Shown: positions 22,696 through 29,621 of the stretch, in pieces
Position numbering within the stretch: position 1 is the first letter of the stretch
How the letters are laid out: every line of letters starts with the position of its first letter
NCBI GenBank assembly: GCA_964507395.1
Contig: CAZDQE010000014.1
Location: forward strand, 1-44,531
Length of the DNA stretch: 44,531 nt
Reading direction: 5' to 3'
Source of the DNA: SIG575 sp964507395
Lineage (GTDB): Bacteria; Bacillota; Clostridia; Oscillospirales; Acutalibacteraceae
Position numbers and translations under genes: made by a program
Notes under the pieces: model-generated
Databases searched by the model: none
What the model saw: the letters and a program-made list of their open reading frames with translations, nothing else
What the model was told of the DNA's origin: nothing

Positions 22696-24177
22696 TTATA
22701 AAATTATACATATAAGACCGTTGCAGCCTTCGTTGATGACTTTTTCCAGAGTTTCCTGAATTCTCATTCTGGCGTCTGTAGGCATGCGGTAAAGCTTGTT
22801 GTGAAGACCTTCTCCTACAAGCTCATTGAGGGATTTTCCGAAAATGTTTGAGTCCCATATTTTGGCAGGATTTTCCTCAAATTCCTTAAGAAGATAGTTT
22901 ACAAGCTCTTCTGACTGGCTTTCGGAACCAACGATTGGTGCAACCTCTGTGTTGATGTTTGCTTTCATCATGTGGATTGACGGAGCAGAAGCACGAAGTC
23001 TTACTCCGTATCTTCCTCCCTGTTTCATAATTTCAGGCTCTTCAAGCTTCAGCTCTTCAAGCGTTGGCGTTACAATGCCGTAGCCTGTGGCTTCAACCTC
23101 GTCAAGAGCATCCTTGATTGTCATATATTTTTTCTTCATTTCCGTCAGCTCAATGAGATTTCTCATCAGGTCACTTTCATCGTTTATGCTCATACCTGTT
23201 TTCTCACCAAGAACTTCAAAGAAAAGTCCGCCCTTGATATAAGGCTTTACAATGGCACTGCCGTCTGAAAGATTGACAGAGGAAACTTTAGCGCCGTCAA
23301 TATGCTCACACTGACAGATTTTGTCCGTAACCTTAAAAATATCTCTGACACATTTCATCTCAGCGGAAGCAGTTTTTACAGCATCGTAAATTGAACGTCT
23401 TACAGAGTGTTCCTTTGTCAGCGAGCTGAGCCATTGAGGAAGGTCAAAGGAAACCTCTTTAATTGGGAAACTGAAGAGTACCTGTTCAAGAATACTTCTT
23501 ATTTCACTTTCCGTCAATTTCATGCAGTTTACGGGCAGGACGGACACACCGTATTTTGCTGACATGTCTTCAGCAAGCTTTCTTGACTTATCACTCTGAG
23601 GATTTTTGCAGTTGAGAAGAACAACGAAAGGCTTTTCGATTTCTTTAAGCTCGTTTATAACTCTCTCTTCACAGCCCTCATATTCATCTCTGGGAATATC
23701 GCTGATAGAACCGTCGGTAGTGACAACAAGACCTATTGTTGAGTGTTCTGAAATTACTTTCTGGGTGCCGATTTCTGCGGCAAGATTAAAGGGGATTTCC
23801 TTTTCAAACCAAGGAGTTTTGACCATTCTCGGCTGGTCATCTTCAATGTAACCGAGAGAAGAGGGGACTATGTAGCCTACGCAGTCGATCATACGTACTT
23901 TCAGGTGTGCCGTATCGCTCAGAGTGATGTTCACGGCATCTTCGGGAATAAATTTCGGCTCGGTTGTCATAATAGTTCTTCCCCCTGAGCTTTGAGGAAG
24001 CTCGTCATTTGCCCTCTGACGCATGCTTTCTTCCTTGATGTTGGGGATTACAAGGGTATCCATGAATTTTTTGATAAAGGTTGATTTACCTGTCCTCACA
24101 GGGCCTACAACGCCGATGTAGATATCGCCTCCCGTACGTTTGCAGATATCGTCATATATATTGCTTGAAGTGTCCAT
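22696..24177 (-). CDS. spoIVA: Stage IV sporulation protein A (spore coat morphogenetic ATPase)
   Basis: 493 aa, the normal SpoIVA length. It polymerises on the forespore surface using ATP hydrolysis and anchors the coat basement layer. The Walker A region reads GPVRTGKST (about 25-33), followed by FIKKFMDTLVIPNI and DELPQSSGGRTIMTTEP, characteristic of the family; the C-terminus ends GCNGLICIIL as expected for the membrane-surface-seeking tail. Its presence indicates a spore-forming lineage. A sigma-E-like promoter lies upstream. Confidence 0.97.
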   Translation of the reverse strand: MDTSSNIYDDICKRTGGDIYIGVVGPVRTGKSTFIKKFMDTLVIPNIKEESMRQRANDELPQSSGGRTIMTTEPKFIPEDAVNITLSDTAHLKVRMIDCVGYIVPSSLGYIEDDQPRMVKTPWFEKEIPFNLAAEIGTQKVISEHSTIGLVVTTDGSISDIPRDEYEGCEERVINELKEIEKPFVVLLNCKNPQSDKSRKLAEDMSAKYGVSVLPVNCMKLTESEIRSILEQVLFSFPIKEVSFDLPQWLSSLTKEHSVRRSIYDAVKTASAEMKCVRDIFKVTDKICQCEHIDGAKVSSVNLSDGSAIVKPYIKGGLFFEVLGEKTGMSINDESDLMRNLIELTEMKKKYMTIKDALDEVEATGYGIVTPTLEELKLEEPEIMKQGGRYGVRLRASAPSIHMMKANINTEVAPIVGSESQSEELVNYLLKEFEENPAKIWDSNIFGKSLNELVGEGLHNKLYRMPTDARMRIQETLEKVINEGCNGLICIIL

Positions 24178-24206
24178 GTTTTATTCCTCCGTATCTTTTT
24201 TAGTTA

Positions 24207-24236
24207 ATAATATGAGATGTCCTCTCTCTTTATGAC
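24207..24236 (-). promoter_or_regulatory. Candidate sigma-E promoter of spoIVA
   Basis: Minus strand: GTCATAA (24230-24236), 15 bp, CATATTAT (24207-24214), resembling the sigma-E consensus (-35 KMATATT, -10 CATACAAT). spoIVA is mother-cell, sigma-E dependent in Bacillus. It lies back-to-back with the cold-shock gene promoter. Confidence 0.55.
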
Positions 24237-24239
24237 AAC

Positions 24240-24268
24240 TTGACAAAGAAGAATATGTATGATATAAT
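24240..24268 (+). promoter_or_regulatory. Consensus sigma-A promoter of the cold-shock gene
   Basis: TTGACA (24240-24245), 17 bp, TATAAT (24263-24268). Transcription should start near 24275, leaving a leader of about 115 nt before the ATG at 24390. Confidence 0.88.
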
Positions 24269-24301
24269 TTCAGCGTATTCAGAAGACACATATGAACTTG
24301 A

Positions 24302-24348
24302 ACAGGTTATTTGTAAGTTTGATGATTTACAGGTAACCTGTATTTTTT
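24302..24348 (+). promoter_or_regulatory. Terminator-like hairpin in the csp 5' leader (candidate attenuator or RNA thermosensor)
   Basis: ACAGGTTA (24302-24309) pairs with TAACCTGT (24334-24341); inside, TGTAA (24312-24316) pairs with TTACA (24327-24331); the stem is followed by ATTTTTTAT. It lies within the transcribed leader, so it could stop transcription early or refold with temperature. Confidence 0.5.
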
Positions 24349-24389
24349 ATACTCTTTTGGTACAAAAATATTTTTTTGGAGGTACCACA

Positions 24390-24602
24390 ATGAATAACGG
24401 TACAGTTAAATGGTTCAACGCAGAGAAAGGTTACGGCTTTATCTCAGATGACGAAAACGGCGAGGATGTATTCGTACATTTTTCAGCAATCGTAGCAGAA
24501 GGCTTCAAAACTCTTAATGAGGGACAGAAGGTAACATTCGAAACAGAAGCTGATCCCAAAAATCCCGAAAAGAAGCGTGCAGTAAACGTTCAGGCTGTGT
24601 AA
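24390..24602 (+). CDS. Cold-shock protein (CspA family)
   Basis: 70 aa, a single OB-fold RNA chaperone. NGTVKWFNAEKGYGFI carries RNP1 and DVFVHFSAI carries RNP2, ending with KNPEKKRAVNVQAV. The ATG at 24390 has TTGGAGG 7-8 nt upstream and gives the standard family length; in-frame upstream codons back to about 24240 belong to the leader and are not translated in this reading. Monocistronic, strong promoter, structured leader. Confidence 0.97.
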   Translation: MNNGTVKWFNAEKGYGFISDDENGEDVFVHFSAIVAEGFKTLNEGQKVTFETEADPKNPEKKRAVNVQAV

Positions 24603-24603
24603 C

Positions 24604-24744
24604 GTGTCTTTTGACACTTTACGGCGATATAACGCCTATGTCGCTCGATATGTGTATACACGCGATATGCTCACTTCGTGAGCGGGGATTTATATTATAT
24701 CGCATTCGGGAAAACGGGAATATATCCTGTCAGCTTGCTGACAT
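24604..24744. repeat. Second ATATCG-box hairpin array, 3' of the csp gene
   Basis: Stem-loops GTGTC-TTTT-GACAC (24604-24617), GGCG/CGCC (24623-24636), GTGTATACAC (24652-24661), GCTCAC-TTC-GTGAGC (24669-24683) and TGTCAGC-TT-GCTGACA (24728-24743) alternate with CGATATA, TCGATATG, CGCGATATG, ATATATCG-type and TATATCC boxes. Same architecture as 20802-20995, with different stem sequences. Confidence 0.65.
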
Positions 24745-24748
24745 ATTG

Positions 24749-24800
24749 CAAAAACTACCTGAGAAAGATTTTTCTGTTCTTTTTCAGGTAGTTTTTGTTT
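24749..24800 (+). terminator. Intrinsic terminator downstream of csp
   Basis: CAAAAACTACCTGA (24749-24762) pairs with TCAGGTAGTTTTTG (24784-24797); T-rich end. It closes the csp transcript after the hairpin array. Confidence 0.85.
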
Positions 24801-24826
24801 GACAAATTATCTCGTTGTGATATAAT
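24799..24826 (+). promoter_or_regulatory. Sigma-A promoter of the histidine phosphatase gene
   Basis: TTGACA (24799-24804), 16 bp, TATAAT (24821-24826), directly after the csp terminator and about 29 nt before the ATG. Confidence 0.85.
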
Positions 24827-24854
24827 TTTATTATTCTAAAATGAGGTGATACTA

Positions 24855-26183
24855 ATGAGAAATATAAAACCTGTGATTGAACTTGAGCTTTATCTTGTCC
24901 GTCATGGCCAAAGCAGGGGTAATGTAGGTTTTGGTGACAAGGAAGTGGAGTTTACCGAAATTAATGACCCTCGCCTTACAGAGCTGGGTATTATGCAGGC
25001 GAAAAAAGCGGGCAAGTATTTGTCAGGTGTTGAGTTTGATGCATGTTATTCAAGTGCCTTGGTAAGAACAGTTATAACAGCAAATGAAATAATGTCATAC
25101 CAGAAAGAAAAGAAGCCCTTGAATGTTCTTCCTCTTGTTACAGAGGTTGCCGTTGAGGACATTTTCAAAGGCAGGACTATGGAAGAAATCAGAACTTTCT
25201 GCGATACTGCTGTTGTGGCAGAGGGCTTTAATGAAGACGAAGGTTTGCTTTTTTATAATCCTCGCGAAAACGAAAAACCGATTTTTGAGAGAGCTGCCAA
25301 AGCAGTTTCTTATCTCCGCTCACGTTATAAAAATGGCGAAAAGGTTCTTGTGACCGGTCATGCTGCATTCGGAACTGTTATGATTTTCCATATCATGGGC
25401 TATACTGCATCACCTGTTTTTGATATTGAAATTACTAACACAGGTATAACCCATATAATTTTCTACAAAGAGGGCACTAACAGATTCGGCGATATAGTTT
25501 TTGACAGCATCAACGATACAAAGCATTTCTGTATTCCCGATGAGGATGTTTTACCGCCCTCGATTTCTAAAATGATAAGGGAAAATCCTGAGAATTTTGA
25601 TGATTGTGCAGAAAAACTTACCTCTGCCATGAAAGAGATTCACACCGTAAAGGCAGAAGAAGCCATTGACATCAAGCCTGAGATGGTGCAGAAAGCAGAC
25701 GAAATCATGCATTCGATTACTGCCGAAAAGTGGCAGAAATTAAGAAGTCTTGTAACTGCAGTGGAAAATACAGAAACAAGACTCATTGTAAATTGCTCGG
25801 CAGATTCGGCTTTTCTTGAGAACGGCAAGGTGTGTTTTGAAAAATCAGAAAAAGAGTATAAGGGATATCCGGTTTTTGATTTAGGAAAGCTTTATGAAAA
25901 CCTTGTAGCCATATCGGAAATCGACAGAAAAACAGTTTTTGAAGCATCAGGCTTTTCGCTTGACACTGCAGAAAGAGTGTGGAAAAAGGTGATTTTTACA
26001 TACTTTGAAGGCGAGGACGAGGCTCTTATACAGAGAGCTGACGACAGAGCAAGAACAGTTGCATATCTCAACATTTTCCACCGTCTTGTGAAAGATAAAA
26101 ATGCCGACAAGGCCGTTTTTGATTACTATAAGGATAAGCTTATTGAGTACGTAACTCGCGTAGGCTCGCTTGATTTTGAATAA
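24855..26183 (+). CDS. Histidine phosphatase (phosphoglycerate-mutase-like) with an unrecognised C-terminal domain
   Basis: 442 aa, about twice the usual length. The N-terminal half (1-200) is a histidine phosphatase: phospho-acceptor His in YLVRHGQSRGN (16-18), Arg in SSALVRTVITA, acidic catalytic region EVAVEDIFKG, and second His in LVTGHAAFG. Residues about 215-442 form a charged helical region I do not recognise. It begins near the CIPDEDVLPPS segment and contains KADEIMHSITAEKWQKLRS. ATG at 24855 with GAGGTG upstream. Cytoplasmic; substrate unknown. Confidence 0.85.
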   Translation: MRNIKPVIELELYLVRHGQSRGNVGFGDKEVEFTEINDPRLTELGIMQAKKAGKYLSGVEFDACYSSALVRTVITANEIMSYQKEKKPLNVLPLVTEVAVEDIFKGRTMEEIRTFCDTAVVAEGFNEDEGLLFYNPRENEKPIFERAAKAVSYLRSRYKNGEKVLVTGHAAFGTVMIFHIMGYTASPVFDIEITNTGITHIIFYKEGTNRFGDIVFDSINDTKHFCIPDEDVLPPSISKMIRENPENFDDCAEKLTSAMKEIHTVKAEEAIDIKPEMVQKADEIMHSITAEKWQKLRSLVTAVENTETRLIVNCSADSAFLENGKVCFEKSEKEYKGYPVFDLGKLYENLVAISEIDRKTVFEASGFSLDTAERVWKKVIFTYFEGEDEALIQRADDRARTVAYLNIFHRLVKDKNADKAVFDYYKDKLIEYVTRVGSLDFE

Positions 26184-26200
26184 TATAAAAAGATTTCATG

Positions 26201-26239
26201 CCCTTATTCTCCGCTGAAGAGAGTAAGGGTTTTGTTTTC
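26201..26239 (+). terminator. Intrinsic terminator of the phosphatase gene, overlapping the 3' end of the yetF-like gene
   Basis: CCCTTATTCTC (26201-26211) pairs with GAGAGTAAGGG (26219-26229) with one G-U pair, followed by TTTTGTTTT. The right arm and T-run lie inside the last codons of the convergent gene. Confidence 0.75.
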
Positions 26240-26878
26240 GTCGCAGGTTGCGAGAAATATTTCTTTTGCGTTTTTATAGCCTTGTTTTTTTATCTGATTT
26301 TCAAGCCATTTTCTGTCAAGTCCCATTCTTTTCAGGTTTTCTTCAAGTATTCTGCCGTCCATGATCACCTCTGTCGAGATATACTCAGGCTGAAGAGATA
26401 AGCTCATATCGTTTGCATTGAGCGGTCTTTTGGTGCTGACAGGAAGGACTGTAAGCCTGCCGTTGTATTCAAAAACTGCCGTCTGCACATCGTCAAGATT
26501 GAAATAACCCTCTTGTCTTAACATGACGAGAAATTCACTCAGGTCAAGCTTTGCCTTTTTCATGTTTCTGCGGTAAATTTTTCCGTTGTTCATGATAATT
26601 GTAGGTGAGCCGTTGACAAATTTTCTTGTTTTAGGGAATTTGCTTGTAATTAAGGACAAGGCAACGGTTATTATGCCGTAGACTACCATTGCAATAAGCG
26701 GTTTCCACGGCTTTTCAAGTTCTGTTGCAAGCTCTGCGGCAATTGAGCCGATTGTGATTCCTGTGATATAGTCGAAAAAGTCAAGCTGGGACATCTGCTT
26801 ATGTCCGTTGATTTTTGCAATAATAAAAAGCACCGCTGCAGAAAGTAATGCGGTGAGGGAAGTTTTCAGTATTTCCAT
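26204..26878 (-). CDS. DUF421/YetF-family membrane protein
   Basis: 224 aa. Two to three N-terminal membrane helices (about 5-22, 38-55, 58-78) are followed by a cytosolic domain with FVNGSPTIIMNNGKIYRRNM and LRQEGYFNLDDVQTAVFEYN, diagnostic for the family. YetF-like proteins are widespread in spore formers and several act in spore or membrane physiology; biochemical role uncertain. GGAGG upstream of the start. It lies 84 nt after the PLP enzyme gene on the same strand. Confidence 0.92.
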   Translation of the reverse strand: MEILKTSLTALLSAAVLFIIAKINGHKQMSQLDFFDYITGITIGSIAAELATELEKPWKPLIAMVVYGIITVALSLITSKFPKTRKFVNGSPTIIMNNGKIYRRNMKKAKLDLSEFLVMLRQEGYFNLDDVQTAVFEYNGRLTVLPVSTKRPLNANDMSLSLQPEYISTEVIMDGRILEENLKRMGLDRKWLENQIKKQGYKNAKEIFLATCDENKTLTLFSGE

Positions 26879-26962
26879 ATTCAGCCTCCGAGAAATTTTT
26901 ATTATTATTCCCGAAAGTGAAGAAAAATATAATTTTCAATAGCTACCCTTAATTTATTTTGT

Positions 26963-28408
26963 TTATTTAGATGTCTTTTTTACATACCAGCTTATGATTT
27001 TATCAAGGAGAGATTTTTTCTCGTTTTCATTTCCGCTTTCAGCAGGATTTACGGAATCGCTGTCTGAAAGGTCGATTTCCTCTGCGTTAAGCTTGTATGA
27101 ATTTGCGAAAATGTCAAGAACCTGCTTTCTGACCATTCCTCTGAGGGGAAGGTGAGAAACAAGACCGTATGTTGCCGCCTGACCGCTGTCTGCAAGCTCA
27201 GGATGCTGTCTTACATATTCAACTCCTTCACGCAAATCCTTAAGATAGTCGTCAACTACCTTGTCGTGAGGAGCGGTTACCATTGCGTGAAGAGCATCGG
27301 GACGCTGAATTCTGTCAATGTGCCAGCCTTTTTCCTCCATGACGTCACCGAGAGCAAAAATGTTGACGCTGCTGTCCGTTGAACGGTAAGCAAAAAGGCT
27401 TGCTTTAGGCTCTCCTATAATTTCAAAGCATCCGATTTCTTCGATGCCTTTTTTCAGTGCCTCTGCAACCTTGATTGTGCGGTCTGCAAGGTTTGTGTAG
27501 CCTTCAATTCCGTTTGCCTGAATTGCTGCCCACGCTGCCGCGTAAGCACCGCCGGGTCTTGTTCCGAGGAATGCAGGGGAAGCAAAAAGTCCGCCGGGCC
27601 AGCTTTCGTTGACAAACACCTGATGCTTAAAGTAATCAACGTTTCTGTAAAGGATACATGAAGCGCCCTTTGCCGCAAAGCCGTATTTGTGAATGTCTGC
27701 TGAAATCGAGGTTACGCCCTCAACTCTGAAATCCCAGAGAGGAAGCTCATATCCTGCTTTTTCCATGAAGGGAAGAATATAACCGCCTACGCAGGCATCG
27801 ACGTGCAGGGGGATGTTATGCTTCTTTGCAAGCTTTCCAAGCTCTTCGATCGGGTCAATAATGCCGTGAGGATATTCGGGCGCCGCACCTAAAATCATTA
27901 CGGTGTTTTTATTTATCATCTTTTCAACGGCTTTGACGTCAACCTTGAAATCCTTGTCAAGGGGAGCACGTCTTGTCTTGACACCGAAATATTCCGAACC
28001 CTTATCCCATGCGACATGAGCAGTTTCGGGAATGATCATTTCAGGCTTTTTAATACCTTTTGAACGTCCTAAATCACGGTATGTTTTAACTGCAAGCATA
28101 CAGCTTTCGGTTCCGCATGATGTCATTACACCGCAAGCCTCATCGTCAACATGAAAAAGCTCTGCCGTAAATTTCAGGACTTCCTTTTCGAGTTTTTTCA
28201 GACTTTTGAAGGCTGTGGGATTAAGTCCGTTTGCAGAAAAATATTTTCCGTATGCTTCCTGCAGAAAGTCTGTGTACTCCTCGTTCAGGTAATAAACAAG
28301 GCTCCAAGTCTTTGCATCCTTGTATTTCGGGTCGTTAATACCGAAAGAGTCAAGCTCTGCAAGAATTTCATCAAAAGGTCTGCCTTTTTCAGGTGCTGCT
28401 TTACTCAT
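26963..28408 (-). CDS. Sphingosine-1-phosphate-lyase-like PLP enzyme (group II decarboxylase fold)
   Basis: 481 aa. A fold-type I PLP enzyme: cofactor lysine Lys241 in SISADIHKYGFAAKG, which is the S1P lyase signature, Asp204 in HVDACVGG, and TSCGTESCMLAVK (about 96-108) for phosphate binding. Homologues either cleave phosphorylated sphingoid bases or decarboxylate amino acids. There is no N-terminal membrane anchor; a charged tail (about 445-481) ends in a basic helix. The start has AGGAGG. Encoded directly after a GtrA-GH3-DUF819 operon, separated by a short hairpin. Substrate not determinable from sequence. Confidence 0.85.
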   Translation of the reverse strand: MSKAAPEKGRPFDEILAELDSFGINDPKYKDAKTWSLVYYLNEEYTDFLQEAYGKYFSANGLNPTAFKSLKKLEKEVLKFTAELFHVDDEACGVMTSCGTESCMLAVKTYRDLGRSKGIKKPEMIIPETAHVAWDKGSEYFGVKTRRAPLDKDFKVDVKAVEKMINKNTVMILGAAPEYPHGIIDPIEELGKLAKKHNIPLHVDACVGGYILPFMEKAGYELPLWDFRVEGVTSISADIHKYGFAAKGASCILYRNVDYFKHQVFVNESWPGGLFASPAFLGTRPGGAYAAAWAAIQANGIEGYTNLADRTIKVAEALKKGIEEIGCFEIIGEPKASLFAYRSTDSSVNIFALGDVMEEKGWHIDRIQRPDALHAMVTAPHDKVVDDYLKDLREGVEYVRQHPELADSGQAATYGLVSHLPLRGMVRKQVLDIFANSYKLNAEEIDLSDSDSVNPAESGNENEKKSLLDKIISWYVKKTSK

Positions 28409-28435
28409 AATTATGTAACCTCCTCAAATTAGTAC

Positions 28436-28461
28436 GGGACGATGTGTTCATCGTCCCTTTT
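28436..28461. terminator. Hairpin between the DUF819 and PLP-enzyme genes
   Basis: GGGACGATG (28436-28444) and CATCGTCCC (28449-28457), 9-bp stem with a 4-nt loop. The T-run is on the plus-strand side (CCCTTTTG); on the minus strand, in which both genes run, the tail is not T-rich, so it may be a partial attenuator or a processing element. Confidence 0.5.
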
Positions 28462-28463
28462 GT

Positions 28464-29621
28464 TTAAAACGGTAGTTTTTCAAGAAGCCAGTATGTTCCT
28501 ATGCCCAGATAGTTGCCGATAGCATAGCCGATAATTCCTGTTGCAATACCTGAAATAAGTGCTGCGTTGTTTTTAAGTGATGATGCAACAACAGGAACGA
28601 AGGGGGGAGAACAGATGGCTGACGTTGAAGTGATAATCATTGTATCTACGTCGATTTTGGCGAGTTTGCAAAACACAGCGTGAAGTGTCATGCTGCCGAA
28701 AATCGAGAAGAAAACATAAGCGAGAATTGTCAGGTCAATGTTGACGAGCATTGAAAGGTCTGCCATTGTAGCAACCGTAAAGCAGAAAACATAGATAAGG
28801 TACATACCTGCCTGAGTTGTTTTTCTGATTTCTCTGATCGGCTTGAAGAATGAGCAGACGATTGCAAGGGTTGTGACAAGAAGAATTGTAACTGCAGTTT
28901 CGTATCCTGTAGCCATTTCGCCGATAACATAGGAAATTGCAAGGATTACACCTGAAAGGAGAACTGCAAGCAGAACCTTGCCGAGAATCTGAGGCTTGAA
29001 GAAGTCCTTATAATTTTCGGGGTCTGCAGTGTCGTTGTTTGCATCGTCACGGGCAACATTTTTGTCACCTTCAAAATCACGGAGCTTGAAAACTTTTTTA
29101 AAGACTGTCTTTGCACCCGATGTGAGAAGAAGGATGTATCCGATTGAAATTACCATGTCGTACGTGTTGAACATGGTATATGTTGTTTCGTCAACGCCGA
29201 TTGCGGTTTTGATTGATGCAATATTAGGTGTACCGCCTGTGTAAACACCCATTGCAAGACCTGCATATTGGGGAGTATTGGGGTCGCTCGAACCGAAAAT
29301 CAGATGAAGTACAAAAACTACAATTGAAATAGAAGCAACTGCCAGAGCCATGCAGATTATACCTTTTTTGGCTGTTTTCAGCCATTTTTTCAAATCAAGC
29401 GAGAAGAGAATAAGGGGAAGCGCAAGGCATACGCTTACGTCCTGCATTGTGCTTTGGATTCCCGAAAAGCTTTCGGGGAGAATTCCTATATTTCCTACGA
29501 TAATACCGAGAACATAGCAAATGAGGACGATTCCAAGCTTGTTAACCCATTTGACTCTGTTGTTGAGATAAATTATGGGAGCGGGAACAAGCATGAATAA
29601 AACTGCTGTAAGAATATTCAT
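28464..29621 (-). CDS. DUF819-family membrane protein (putative permease)
   Basis: 385 aa, about ten to twelve membrane helices. Family signatures: GVYTGGTPNIASIKTAIG (about 128-145) and a C-terminal repeat-like TSTSAICSPPFVPVVASSLK, which are the paired signatures of this sodium-symporter-like fold. A charged cytosolic loop (about 185-210) separates the halves. Its start overlaps the GH3 stop by 4 nt (ATGA), so it is co-translated with that enzyme, suggesting transport of that enzyme's substrate or product. Confidence 0.88.
   Translation of the reverse strand: MNILTAVLFMLVPAPIIYLNNRVKWVNKLGIVLICYVLGIIVGNIGILPESFSGIQSTMQDVSVCLALPLILFSLDLKKWLKTAKKGIICMALAVASISIVVFVLHLIFGSSDPNTPQYAGLAMGVYTGGTPNIASIKTAIGVDETTYTMFNTYDMVISIGYILLLTSGAKTVFKKVFKLRDFEGDKNVARDDANNDTADPENYKDFFKPQILGKVLLAVLLSGVILAISYVIGEMATGYETAVTILLVTTLAIVCSFFKPIREIRKTTQAGMYLIYVFCFTVATMADLSMLVNIDLTILAYVFFSIFGSMTLHAVFCKLAKIDVDTMIITSTSAICSPPFVPVVASSLKNNAALISGIATGIIGYAIGNYLGIGTYWLLEKLPF

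Noticed and set aside
24240..24389. Fifty-residue N-terminal extension of the cold-shock protein
   Set aside because: The frame is open, but it lies over the promoter and a structured leader. The ATG at 24390 has a strong ribosome binding site and gives the standard family length.
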